From positions 1 through 20,240 of the forward strand of contig CAADVE010000072.1 of NCBI GenBank assembly GCA_900752425.1: a stretch of DNA of 20,240 bases. Direction: 5' to 3'. The position numbers were made by a program, and so were the translations under genes. The DNA is from an uncultured Collinsella sp. (lineage in GTDB: Bacteria > Actinomycetota > Coriobacteriia > Coriobacteriales > Coriobacteriaceae). Shown here piece by piece: positions 1 to 7,609 of the stretch. The stretch's first letter is position 1. Each line of letters opens with the position of its first letter. The notes beneath the pieces are model-generated. The model was given only the letters and a program-made list of their open reading frames with translations, was not told where the DNA came from and searched no databases.

Positions 1-121
1 GCTTGACATTCCCTTCGCCGAAAAGCGGTGCGCCATTAGCCTGCTGCAGCCTTTATTTTTCACTTGAACCCGCTAAAGTTGCATTTCAGCTTTTGGCGCG
101 TGAAGTTGGATGCGCGCAGTC

Positions 122-150
122 GGCGGGCGTGCCCGTCGCGATTCGAAAGG
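122..150 (+). promoter_or_regulatory. Leader hairpin and ribosome binding site of the SDR gene
   Basis: GGCGGG at 122-127 pairs with CCCGTC at 132-137 (one G-T wobble) around a 4-base loop. A purine-rich site GAAAGGA follows at 144-150 and fixes the start at 158. A very similar arrangement (GC hairpin, GCGATTCG, then CGAAAGGA) precedes pstS. No convincing -35/-10 pair was found in bases 1-110; TTGACA at 3-8 lacks a good -10 partner. Confidence 0.4.
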
Positions 151-157
151 ACTTTGT

Positions 158-958
158 ATGGGACTTTTCACTGGTAAGACCGTAATCGTCACCGGCGGCG
201 GCAAGGCCACGCTTAAGGACGGCTCCGCTGGCTCCATCGGCTACGGCATCGATATCGCTTTTGCCAAGGAGGGCGCGAACCTCGTTATCACCGGTCGTAA
301 CGTTGCTAAGCTCGAGGCTGCCAAGGAGTCTCTTGAGGCTGAGTACGGCGTCAAGGTTCTGCCTGTTCAGGCCGATGTCTCGGCTGGTCAGGACAACGAG
401 GCCGTCGTGCAGAACGTTATCGACAAGGCGATTGAGGAGTTCGGTCGCATCGACGCCGTCGTCAACAACGCTCAGGCCAGCGCCTCGGGTGTGACCATCG
501 CCGACCACACTATGGACCAGTTTAACCTGGCCATTTACTCTGGCCTGTATGCCACCTACCTGTACATGCAGAAGGCCTATCCGCACCTGAAGGAGACCAA
601 GGGCTCCGTGGTCAACTTTGCCTCGGGCGCCGGCCTGTTTGGCAACTACGGCCAGTGCAGCTATGCTGCCGCCAAGGAGGGCATCCGCGGCCTGACCCGC
701 GTCGCCGCCAACGAGTGGGGCAAGGACGGCATCAACGTCAACATCGTGTGCCCGCTTGCCTGGACCGCTGCACTCGAGAACTTCCAGGACGCCTATCCCG
801 AGGCGTTCAAGGCCAACGTTCACATGCCGCCGGCGGGCCATTACGGCGATGTCGAGAAGGAGATCGGCCGCGTTGTCGTTCAGCTTTGCGGCCCCGACTT
901 TAAGTATATGAACGGCGAGACCGTCACCCTCGAGGGCGGCATGGGCCAGCGGCCCTAA
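158..958 (+). CDS. Short-chain dehydrogenase/reductase (SDR) family oxidoreductase
   Basis: This 266-residue protein is a classical-length SDR, predicted to be a cytosolic NAD(P)-dependent oxidoreductase of unknown substrate. The Rossmann start VIVTGGG is at residues 9-15, the NNAQ motif at 103-106 (usually NNAG), the catalytic Ser at 156 (FASGAG), and YxxxK as Tyr169 and Lys173. The C-terminal half contains AANEWGKDGINVN, typical of SDRs. The TGxxxGxG cofactor loop is interrupted by about ten extra residues (KATLKDGSAG, 16-25) before SIGYG. The ATG at 158 is chosen because GAAAGGA lies just upstream; an in-frame start at 110 would add 16 residues without SDR similarity. It stands alone and is followed by hairpins. 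It is not the known Collinsella 7-beta-hydroxysteroid dehydrogenase as I recall that sequence, so a steroid or bile acid role is speculative. Confidence 0.88.
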   Translation: MGLFTGKTVIVTGGGKATLKDGSAGSIGYGIDIAFAKEGANLVITGRNVAKLEAAKESLEAEYGVKVLPVQADVSAGQDNEAVVQNVIDKAIEEFGRIDAVVNNAQASASGVTIADHTMDQFNLAIYSGLYATYLYMQKAYPHLKETKGSVVNFASGAGLFGNYGQCSYAAAKEGIRGLTRVAANEWGKDGINVNIVCPLAWTAALENFQDAYPEAFKANVHMPPAGHYGDVEKEIGRVVVQLCGPDFKYMNGETVTLEGGMGQRP

Positions 959-960
959 GA

Positions 961-988
961 GTTACGGCGTTTTACCAAACGCCGTAAC
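961..988 (+). terminator. Hairpin directly after the SDR gene
   Basis: A perfect 12-bp stem (arms 961-972 and 977-988, starting GTTACGGCG) with a TACC loop begins two bases after the stop codon. There is no T-run after it, so it may stabilise the 3' end rather than act as a canonical intrinsic terminator. Confidence 0.6.
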
Positions 989-1002
989 GGGCCGACGCTG
1001 CG

Positions 1003-1103
1003 CGGTCACCAGGGCGACAACTTGTCATTCAAAGAGGGCGGCATGACCAGCAGGTCTATGCCGCCCTCTTTTCATGCCAACTTGTTCGCCCTGGCGACCG
1101 CTC
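1003..1103. terminator. Nested bidirectional terminator-like palindrome
   Basis: The core is AAAGAGGGCGGCAT (1031-1044) pairing with its complement at 1058-1071. It continues as GACC-AGCA-GGTC at 1045-1056 with one bulged T, and has A-run and T-run ends suitable for termination on both strands. An outer imperfect repeat surrounds it: GGTCACCAGGGCGACAA near 1005-1021 pairs with TTGTTCGCCCTGGCGACC near 1083-1100. The SDR and tgt genes both point rightward, so the plus-strand activity would end SDR transcription. Confidence 0.75.
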
Positions 1104-1148
1104 GCTGACGTTGCCAGAGCATCGGCGTTGCCTTTGTTGATGTAGCCG

Positions 1149-1295
1149 TTGGGGACGTTCTTAAATGACTAGTCGAAAGGGACACTCTTGCCGGCACTTG
1201 GGGACAGTCCCTGAGTGCCGGCAGATTGGGACACTCCTTTGTAAGATGGCGCTGAAGACTGTCCCCGACGACTAGTCATTTAAGAACGTCCCCAA
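1149..1295. repeat. Composite palindromic intergenic element with 27-bp perfect inverted repeats
   Basis: Bases 1149-1175 are an exact reverse complement of 1269-1295 (outer ends TTGGGGACGTTC, inner ends GACTAGTCG). Inside lies a second palindrome, TGCCGGCACT (1189-1198) with AGTGCCGGCA (1214-1223), enclosing GGGACAGTCCC. The word GGGACACTC occurs on both sides. There is no room for a gene. A core of it, TGCCGGCAxTTGGGGACAxTCC, recurs at 14325-14347. It ends about 58 bases before the tgt -10 box. Confidence 0.85.
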
Positions 1296-1353
1296 TGACT
1301 ATGACCCCTTTGCGCCAGTTTCTGTCGAGTCGGTGCTTCTTGCGGGTTGCCCG

Positions 1354-1387
1354 TATAATGGTCTGCGTATGAACCGCAACCAAGGAG
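1354..1387 (+). promoter_or_regulatory. tgt promoter -10 box and ribosome binding site
   Basis: A perfect TATAAT lies at 1354-1359, implying a transcript start near 1366. AAGGAG at 1382-1387 is nine bases before the ATG at 1397. The -35 region around 1331-1336 is weak. Confidence 0.7.
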
Positions 1388-1396
1388 TTCCAGTTT

Positions 1397-2536
<1,140 letters not shown>

Positions 2537-2637
2537 GAGCTGCGCGGGCGCTTGCAGAGCGCGGGCAACGGCAAGGGGCGAGCGCCGGCCGGTCATCACG
2601 TTCGCTAACACCGTCTGCGCGACCGCTGACCGATAGC

Positions 2638-2668
2638 TTGCAAGCACTTGATGCATCGTGGGTACCAT
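2638..2668 (+). promoter_or_regulatory. Possible promoter for the LOG-family gene
   Basis: TTGCAA at 2638-2643 and TACCAT at 2663-2668 are separated by 19 bases. The match is only fair. If used, the transcript would begin near 2675 and pass through the terminator-like hairpin at 2686-2727 before reaching the gene. The 2537-2640 stretch holds no gene, only a weak 5-bp hairpin near 2547-2561. Confidence 0.3.
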
Positions 2669-2685
2669 ACCGAATAGTTGATGTT

Positions 2686-2733
2686 CGGGCGGGTGTTTGG
2701 CGCATGGCGTCGACCCCGCCCGTTTTTCTTTTT
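2686..2733 (+). terminator. Intrinsic terminator between tgt and the LOG-family gene
   Basis: CGGGCGGG (2686-2693) pairs with CCCGCCCG (2715-2722), followed at once by TTTTTCTTTTT. It most simply ends the tgt transcript. It sits only 17 bases before the next start codon, so it could also attenuate the downstream gene. Confidence 0.85.
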
Positions 2734-2749
2734 CTCGATAGGAGTACCC

Positions 2750-3508
2750 ATGATTAAGAACGAGAATGTCGAGGGCGAGCCTGCCTACGACGAGACGTAC
2801 CGCCGCGGCCCCGTGGTTATGCGCGGCCCCATGATTCCTAAGGACAACACCTACGCCAACCTGCTGGCGCCCGAGGAGTCGACCGACTGGCTGCATACTG
2901 ATCCGTGGCGCGTGCTGCGCATTCAGGCCGAGTTTGTCGATGGCTTTGGCGCGCTTGCCGAGCTCGGGCCCGCTGTGACCATCTTCGGTAGCGCTCGCAC
3001 GCCCAAGACCGATCCGCTCTACAAGGCGGCGCGCACCGTCGGGCGCAAGATCGCACAACATGGCGTGGCGGTCATCACCGGTGGCGGCCCCGGCATCATG
3101 GAAGCGGCCAACAGGGGAGCGGCGAGTGTCAACGGCAAGTCAGTTGGCCTGGGCATTGAATTACCGCACGAGCATGGGCTCAACAAATACGTGAACCTCG
3201 GCATGGACTTCCGCTACTTCTTTGTGCGCAAGACCATGTTTGTCAAATACAGCTCGGGCGCCATCGTGTTTCCCGGTGGTTTTGGCACGCTCGACGAGAT
3301 GTTCGAGGTACTCACGCTGGTGCAGACGCACAAGGTTAAGCGCATGCCGCTCGTTTTGGTAGGCACCGAGTACTGGCAGGGCCTGTTCGACTGGCTCAAC
3401 GGCCCGGTGATGGACGCCGGTATGATCAGCCCGCTCGATCCGGAGCTGGTGCACATTACCGACGACCTCAACGAAGCCGTCGACATTGCGCTCGGCGGGC
3501 TGATGTAG
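2750..3508 (+). CDS. LOG/TIGR00730-family Rossmann-fold nucleotide-binding protein
   Basis: The 252-residue protein carries the family hallmarks GGGPGIMEAANRG (111-123) and PGGFGTLDE (175-183), which form the phosphoribohydrolase active site in 'lysine decarboxylase-like' LOG proteins. Characterised members cleave nucleoside 5'-monophosphates (cytokinin nucleotides or AMP) to free base and ribose 5-phosphate. It is predicted to be cytosolic. The N-terminal 70 residues before the Rossmann core are longer than in minimal LOG proteins. The ATG at 2750 is favoured by ATAGGAG just upstream; an in-frame start at 2678 would run translation through the terminator hairpin. The substrate cannot be read from sequence. 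Confidence 0.9.
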   Translation: MIKNENVEGEPAYDETYRRGPVVMRGPMIPKDNTYANLLAPEESTDWLHTDPWRVLRIQAEFVDGFGALAELGPAVTIFGSARTPKTDPLYKAARTVGRKIAQHGVAVITGGGPGIMEAANRGAASVNGKSVGLGIELPHEHGLNKYVNLGMDFRYFFVRKTMFVKYSSGAIVFPGGFGTLDEMFEVLTLVQTHKVKRMPLVLVGTEYWQGLFDWLNGPVMDAGMISPLDPELVHITDDLNEAVDIALGGLM

Positions 3509-3552
3509 AGCAATCGTGCCCACCGCGACATGGATCTGCATGGCAATCTGAT

Positions 3553-3615
3553 GCTATCTAACGGCAGTTTGCCATCTAAACTGGGTATACTGATGTAAAA
3601 GATGAGGCGAGGAGG
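3553..3615 (+). promoter_or_regulatory. Toxin-antitoxin promoter/operator and ribosome binding site
   Basis: A -10-like TATACT lies at 3586-3591. Just upstream, GCTATCTAA (3553-3561) is repeated as GCCATCTAA (3571-3579) with an 18-base period. AGTTT-N7-AAACT (3566-3582) forms a dyad. Such repeats are what a ribbon-helix-helix antitoxin would bind for autorepression. GGAGG at 3611-3615 serves the antitoxin start. Confidence 0.5.
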
Positions 3616-3621
3616 TCGCGT

Positions 3622-3921
3622 ATGTCTACTGCAACGGTTAAGCCCACGACGGTTCGCATCGAAGAGGGGCTCAAGGAACAGGCGACTGAGTTCTTGGACT
3701 CAGTTGGCTTGAGTCTCAATTCGTATCTCAACCTTGCTGTTCGGCAGCTGGTAAATCAGCGAAAGATTCCTTTTGAGATTGTAGGAAGGGCGGAGGTGCC
3801 CAGCGAGGCGACGAGGCGTGCCATGGTAATCGCCGAGGCTCATGAGTTGGGGATTTTGCCGGACGATAGCCCGTCATTCAACGACGCTGATGAGCTTATG
3901 TCATTTCTTGATGAGGAATAG
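3622..3921 (+). CDS. RelB/DinJ-family type II antitoxin
   Basis: This 99-residue protein has a ribbon-helix-helix start: strand TVRIEEGL (9-16), then helices EQATEFLDSVGLSLNSYLNL and AVRQLVNQRKIPFEI (to about 53). This is the DinJ/RelB pattern, including the conserved IPFEI that leads into the toxin-binding tail. The acidic C-terminus (DADELMSFLDEE) is expected to wrap the toxin. By family knowledge it neutralises the downstream mRNA interferase and represses the operon by dimer binding to the upstream repeats. The stop codon is two bases before the toxin ATG, so the two are co-translated. Confidence 0.9.
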   Translation: MSTATVKPTTVRIEEGLKEQATEFLDSVGLSLNSYLNLAVRQLVNQRKIPFEIVGRAEVPSEATRRAMVIAEAHELGILPDDSPSFNDADELMSFLDEE

Positions 3922-3923
3922 CG

Positions 3924-4232
3924 ATGTTCGAGATCAAAGTCGAGGCTCAATTTAAGGCGGACTACAAACGAACGATGCGCATGCATCCGCAGCTAAAGAG
4001 TGAGTTTAAAGCGGCGGTTGCAGAGCTTGTGGCTCATGGGTCGCTTCCGGCGGAGTACGGCGCCCACGAGCTCTCAAACCCGGGCGGCAATTACAACGGC
4101 CACATCGAGTTCCACCTATCCGATGGCTTGGTCGATGTGGTCGTTCTATATCTGCCCCATAAGACTAACCCAGTGATCAGGCTGGTGCGAATGGGCACTC
4201 ATCAGGAGCTTTTTCAGGGTCCGCTGGGCTGA
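3924..4232 (+). CDS. YafQ-family type II toxin (mRNA interferase)
   Basis: The 102-residue protein belongs to the RelE/ParE fold, YafQ branch, which cleaves mRNA on the ribosome. Residues matching the YafQ catalytic set are His48 (AHEL), His60/His64 and Asp67 in the HIEFHLSD segment, then His93 and Phe97 in the hallmark MGTHQELF. The tryptophan that follows the Asp in E. coli YafQ is not present. Basic residues cluster in the first 30 (KADYKRTMRMHPQLK), as expected for RNA or ribosome contact. It directly follows the antitoxin with a 2-base gap. A palindromic repeat begins 15 bases after its stop. The nearby metabolic genes give no sign of a prophage, so it appears to be a solitary chromosomal module. 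Confidence 0.9.
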   Translation: MFEIKVEAQFKADYKRTMRMHPQLKSEFKAAVAELVAHGSLPAEYGAHELSNPGGNYNGHIEFHLSDGLVDVVVLYLPHKTNPVIRLVRMGTHQELFQGPLG

Positions 4233-4247
4233 TCGCCGATTTCTAAG

Positions 4248-4310
4248 TTGCGGTGGAATAGGGACTGATTTGCGGCTGATAAGCCAAAAACAGTCCCTAT
4301 TCCACCGCAA
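4248..4310. repeat. Palindromic repeat, family A copy 1
   Basis: A perfect 20-bp inverted repeat: 4248-4267 (TTGCGGTGGAATAGGGACTG) and 4291-4310, with an inner GGCT-GATA-AGCC stem at 4274-4285. It lies between the convergent toxin and DegV genes, where it could act as a shared 3' structure. A second copy with compensating changes lies at 7519-7587. Confidence 0.85.
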
Positions 4311-4325
4311 GTGGTAAAGGTGCCC

Positions 4326-5186
4326 CTAGTGAATGGGCTGGTAGCGGGGGCAGTAGCTGATGGCGATGGCGTCGACGCCTACGTGGGTGGCGATGGTGCA
4401 GCCGATGGGGCCGGTGCCGGCGTCTACGTAGTTCTGGCCTGCGAGCGCCTGGTTGACGAGCTCGTGCTCCTCGGCGGCGCCGGTCGTGAGTACGCGCACG
4501 CTCGAACCCGGGTGTTCAGCCAAAAACGCGAGGCAGTCGGCCATGGTGTTGGCGACGATGCGCTTGGCGCCGCGGCCCTTCTTGATGGCCTTGATCTCGC
4601 CCGATTTCCACTCCGGCGAAACGGCTAGGCGAATGTTGAGCATTTGCGTGAGCTGGCCGGCGAGTTTAGGTGCGCGGCCGTTCTTAACGAGGTTTTCGAG
4701 CGTGCGGGGAATCAGCAGCAGGTGGGCGTCGGGCAGCGTCGCGCGGATCTGCGCCTCGGTCTCGTCCAGGCTGCGGCCGTCCTCGCGCATGGCGAGCGCA
4801 TACTCCACCAGCAGGCCCTCGGCACCCGAGCCGGTGCGCGAATCGATGCAGCGCACGTCGAGCTCGTGGGTATCGGCCGTCAGGCTGGCGTTGGCATAGC
4901 AGGCAGACCACTCGCTGCATAGCGAGATAAAGATGGCGCTGTCGTGGCCGTCGGCGCGCACGCGGTCAAAGAGTGCCTTGAACTCGCCGGCGCTCGGCTG
5001 CGAGGTGTGCGGCAGCTGCTCGGTGCCGGCCATGCGCGCGACGTACTCCTGGGCGGTAATTTGCACCTGGTCGAGCAGGTCCTCGCCCTCGATAATCACA
5101 TGCAGCGGAATCACGTAAATGCCGAGCTCTTGGGCGCGGGCGGGGGAGATGTCCGACGTGGAGTCGGTTATGATGGCAAAAGACAT
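4326..5186 (-). CDS. DegV-family fatty-acid-binding protein
   Basis: The 286-residue protein has the DegV layout: ITDSTSDI at 6-13, TSQPS at 61-65 (ligand-contacting TSxPS motif), SLCSEWSACY at 88-97 (the usual SSxLSGTY region, here diverged), DSRTGSGAEGL at 115-125, LENLVKNGR at 163-171, and His268 near the end in ATHVGVDAI. DegV proteins bind a long-chain fatty acid in a cleft between two domains; FakB members deliver it to the kinase FakA. No fakA is in the window, so the exact role is open. The ATG at 5186 follows GAAAGGTG; an in-frame start at 5243 would add 19 unsupported residues. Confidence 0.93.
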   Translation of the reverse strand: MSFAIITDSTSDISPARAQELGIYVIPLHVIIEGEDLLDQVQITAQEYVARMAGTEQLPHTSQPSAGEFKALFDRVRADGHDSAIFISLCSEWSACYANASLTADTHELDVRCIDSRTGSGAEGLLVEYALAMREDGRSLDETEAQIRATLPDAHLLLIPRTLENLVKNGRAPKLAGQLTQMLNIRLAVSPEWKSGEIKAIKKGRGAKRIVANTMADCLAFLAEHPGSSVRVLTTGAAEEHELVNQALAGQNYVDAGTGPIGCTIATHVGVDAIAISYCPRYQPIH

Positions 5187-5242
5187 AATTGCACCTTTCA
5201 TTGGGGCGCTTGCGCGCCGCCTTCTGAGAGCAAAGTGCGACA

Positions 5243-5248
5243 AGTATA
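5243..5248 (-). promoter_or_regulatory. Candidate -10 box for the DegV gene
   Basis: On the minus strand this reads TATACT, 57 bases before the start codon. The -35 is not clear: TTGAAC (5272-5277) is too distant. Confidence 0.4.
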
Positions 5249-5272
5249 GTAGAGTCGTTCCACATTACTAGG

Positions 5273-5301
5273 TTCAATTGTTGAATAGTCAACAGTTTGA
5301 A
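5273..5301. promoter_or_regulatory. Dyad in the divergent DegV/HAD promoter region
   Basis: TGTTGA-ATAG-TCAACA (5279-5294) is flanked by TTCAA (5273-5277) and TTGAA (5297-5301), giving a 29-base symmetric site. It is AT-rich compared with its surroundings and lies between divergent genes, so it is a plausible operator. No regulator in the window is tied to it. Confidence 0.45.
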
Positions 5302-5342
5302 GTGTCGGTGTGGAAATCGTCAACTGGGGAAGAGGAATGCCG

Positions 5343-6005
5343 ATGGAGGCGTTGGAGATATGCAGACGGCCGGTCGTGCTGTTCGATTTTGACGGCACGG
5401 TGGCAGATACGGGCCGGGCGGTGATGACCTCGACGCGCAAGACGCTGGCTGCGCGCGGGCTTTCTGAGGCGCAGATGGGTGACCTGCGCCGCATGATCGG
5501 GCCACCCCTGTGGAAGAGCTTTCACGACTTTTACGGCTTTTCCCGCGAGGAGTCGCTGGTTGTGGCCGATGAGTACCGCGCCTTTTTTGATGAACTGGGA
5601 CCGGAAGAGTACCCCGTGTTCGATGGGATTCCCGAGCTGCTGGATGGGTTGACCGCCCAGGGCAAGCGTATGGCTGTGGCAACGTCGCGCATGGAGGCAA
5701 AGTGCATCGACATGGTGCGTGAGCTCGGGCTTTCTCAGTTTGAGGCGGTGATTGGCATGAATCCGCCGCAGGGGCGCGAGACCAAGGCCGATTCGGTCCG
5801 CGATGCCCTGGCGGCTCTGGGTGCGGCGGCCGACGATGCCGTGATGATCGGCGATCGCTTTAACGATGTGGAGGGCGCGCACGCGATGGGTGTGCCGTGT
5901 ATCGGCATCTATTCGGGCGCGGCGGCGCTGGGGGAGCACGAGGCCGCGGGTGCCGATGCGGTGGTGCACTCGGTGGCCGAGCTTGCTAAACTTTTCGCTA
6001 TATAA
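5343..6005 (+). CDS. HAD-superfamily phosphatase, phosphoglycolate phosphatase-like
   Basis: This 220-residue cytosolic HAD hydrolase has all four motifs: motif I DFDGTVADT with Asp15 (nucleophile) and Asp17, motif II VATS (112-115), motif III Lys148, and motif IV GDRFND (170-175). The helical cap between 25 and 90 is of the C1 type found in Gph/PpaX proteins. Likely substrates are small phosphate monoesters such as phosphoglycolate or pyrophosphate; the sequence alone does not decide. Of three in-frame starts (GTG 5310, ATG 5337, ATG 5343), the last is preferred because AGAGGA ends six bases upstream. The M20 dipeptidase follows after a hairpin. Confidence 0.85.
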   Translation: MEALEICRRPVVLFDFDGTVADTGRAVMTSTRKTLAARGLSEAQMGDLRRMIGPPLWKSFHDFYGFSREESLVVADEYRAFFDELGPEEYPVFDGIPELLDGLTAQGKRMAVATSRMEAKCIDMVRELGLSQFEAVIGMNPPQGRETKADSVRDALAALGAAADDAVMIGDRFNDVEGAHAMGVPCIGIYSGAAALGEHEAAGADAVVHSVAELAKLFAI

Positions 6006-6016
6006 GTATGTGATGT

Positions 6017-6054
6017 GAGGGGCGGGCACGCTCGCCCCTCATTGGTAAGGAGGT
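6017..6054 (+). promoter_or_regulatory. Hairpin and strong ribosome binding site before the dipeptidase
   Basis: GAGGGGCG (6017-6024) pairs perfectly with CGCCCCTC (6033-6040). No T-run follows, so it is a weak terminator at best. AAGGAGGT at 6047-6054 is a full anti-16S match and fixes the ATG at 6060. Confidence 0.6.
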
Positions 6055-6059
6055 CGTCC

Positions 6060-7496
6060 ATGAATCAGGTGGAGCAGAGCGTCGCTGAGTATGTCGACGA
6101 GGTCTGGGAAGATGTCGTCGCCGATATCGAGCAGCTGGTGAGTTATCCGTCCGTAGCCGTTGCTGCCGACGCAGAGCCCGGTGCGCCGTTTGGCCGCCCG
6201 GTCCGTGATGCGCTCGATTGCGCGCTCGGCATTGCGCAGAAGCTCGGCTACCAGACGAGCGACGACGAGGGCTATGTGGGCATTGCCGATATTCCTGGCC
6301 GCGGCGACAAGCAGCTCGCGACCATCTGCCACGTGGACGGGGTTCCCGCCGGTCCCGGTTGGAACACCGACCCGTTTGCGATGGAGCGCCGAGAGGGCTG
6401 GCTGCTCGGTCGCGGCGTAATCGACGACAAGGGCCCGGCGGTGCTGTCGCTCTACGCCGGCGCCTATCTGCTCAAGCACGGCATTACCCCGCGCTATACC
6501 TTCCGCGCGCTGCTGGGATGCGATGAGGAAGTGGGCATGTCCGACGTTCACCATTATCTGGAGAACCACGCGAACCCCGACTTTCTGTTTACGCCCGATG
6601 CCGAGTTCCCGGTTTGTAATGCCGAGAAGGGCCAGTTTGGGGCGACGTTCGTGAGCCCCAAGATCGATGGCGGGCGCATTGTGTCGTGGAGCGGCGCCGA
6701 GGCGAGCAATGCCATTCCGTCGCAGTCTATCTGCGAGCTTGCGATTGCCGCCGATGAGCTGCCGGCGCCTGTTGAGAACGCCGACCGCCTGGAGATCACG
6801 GCGCTCGGCAACGGGCATGCGCAGATTTTCGCCCACGGCATTGGCGGTCATGCCTCGATGCCCGAGGGAACAATCAATGCCGTCGGCCTCATCGTGGCGT
6901 ATCTGCGCGAGGCCGAGGATGCGTTTGGTGCGCGCGACGAGCGCCTGCTGACGCCTGCCGAGCACGAGTTTGTCAAGTTTCTGGCCTTTGTGCATGCGGA
7001 CGCCTATGGCCGCGGCCTGGGAATCGATGCGACGAGCCCGGCGTTTGGCCCGCTCACCTGCAACCCCGGCGTCATCCGTGTGGTGGATGGCCATATCGAG
7101 CAGGTCATCGACGTGCGCTTCCCCGATAGCACGAGCGCCGATACCATCAGCGAGCAGCTCGAGCCGCTCGTGGGGCGCTTTGACGTGACCTGTCGCGTGG
7201 GTCATGCAAAGGTGCCGTTCTCGGTCTCTGCCGACGATCCGGCCGTGAAAGCGCTGATTGATACCTATAACGAGTTTACGGGTAAGCATGCCGAGCCCTT
7301 TGCCATGGGCGGCGGCACGTACGCGCGCAACTTTGCCCGCGCCGTGTCATTTGGCCCCGAGGAGACCGGCCTGGAGTTGCCCGCATGGGGCGGCCAGATG
7401 CATGGCCCCAACGAGTGCGCCAACGAGGAACAGCTCAAGCAAGCGCTCAAGATCTATATTGTTGCGATCTTAAGGCTCAACGAGCTCGAGCTTTAA
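6060..7496 (+). CDS. M20-family dipeptidase (PepV/Sapep type)
   Basis: The 478-residue metallopeptidase matches the bacterial PepV-like dipeptidase family in length and motifs. HVDGVPAGPGW begins at His91 with Asp93, GRGVIDDKGP (118-127) supplies the bridging Asp122, CDEEVG (154-159) holds the catalytic Glu and a metal ligand, TPDAEFP (178-184) supplies Asp180, GIGGHASMPEG (260-270) is the lid-domain His, and MHGPNE (447-452) is the final metal ligand. It should hydrolyse dipeptides in the cytosol, feeding amino acid use. No signal peptide is seen. It may be cotranscribed with the HAD gene 54 bases upstream, although the hairpin between them may reduce this. Confidence 0.94.
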   Translation: MNQVEQSVAEYVDEVWEDVVADIEQLVSYPSVAVAADAEPGAPFGRPVRDALDCALGIAQKLGYQTSDDEGYVGIADIPGRGDKQLATICHVDGVPAGPGWNTDPFAMERREGWLLGRGVIDDKGPAVLSLYAGAYLLKHGITPRYTFRALLGCDEEVGMSDVHHYLENHANPDFLFTPDAEFPVCNAEKGQFGATFVSPKIDGGRIVSWSGAEASNAIPSQSICELAIAADELPAPVENADRLEITALGNGHAQIFAHGIGGHASMPEGTINAVGLIVAYLREAEDAFGARDERLLTPAEHEFVKFLAFVHADAYGRGLGIDATSPAFGPLTCNPGVIRVVDGHIEQVIDVRFPDSTSADTISEQLEPLVGRFDVTCRVGHAKVPFSVSADDPAVKALIDTYNEFTGKHAEPFAMGGGTYARNFARAVSFGPEETGLELPAWGGQMHGPNECANEEQLKQALKIYIVAILRLNELEL

Positions 7497-7518
7497 GGTT
7501 GCGGCGTTTTGCCAATCT

Positions 7519-7587
7519 AAGTTGCGGTGGAATAGTTCCTAGAATCGGCTGCCTAACAGCCAAACAGGAACTATTTCACCGCAACTT
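7519..7587. repeat. Palindromic repeat, family A copy 2
   Basis: Arms 7519-7540 and 7566-7587 pair over 22 bases with one mismatch (AAGTTGCGGTGGAATAGTTCCT on the left). The inner stem is GGCTG-CCTAA-CAGCC at 7547-7561. The outer 15 bases match the copy at 4248-4310, whereas the following triplets differ in both arms in a way that keeps pairing. It lies between the dipeptidase and pst operon. Confidence 0.85.
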
Positions 7588-7609
7588 TGCTTTTATTGGT
7601 GTAAAAGGT

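Noticed and set aside
3..31. TTGACA at 3-8 as the SDR promoter
   Set aside because: No acceptable -10 box occurs 16-18 bases downstream, and it lies about 150 bases before the start codon.
961..1103. CRISPR-like array from repeated GC palindromes
   Set aside because: The palindromes differ in sequence, have no regular spacing and no cas genes are nearby.
6039..7289. 416-codon minus-strand frame opposite the dipeptidase
   Set aside because: The plus-strand frame has all M20 motifs and a perfect ribosome binding site; the antisense product is a composition artefact.
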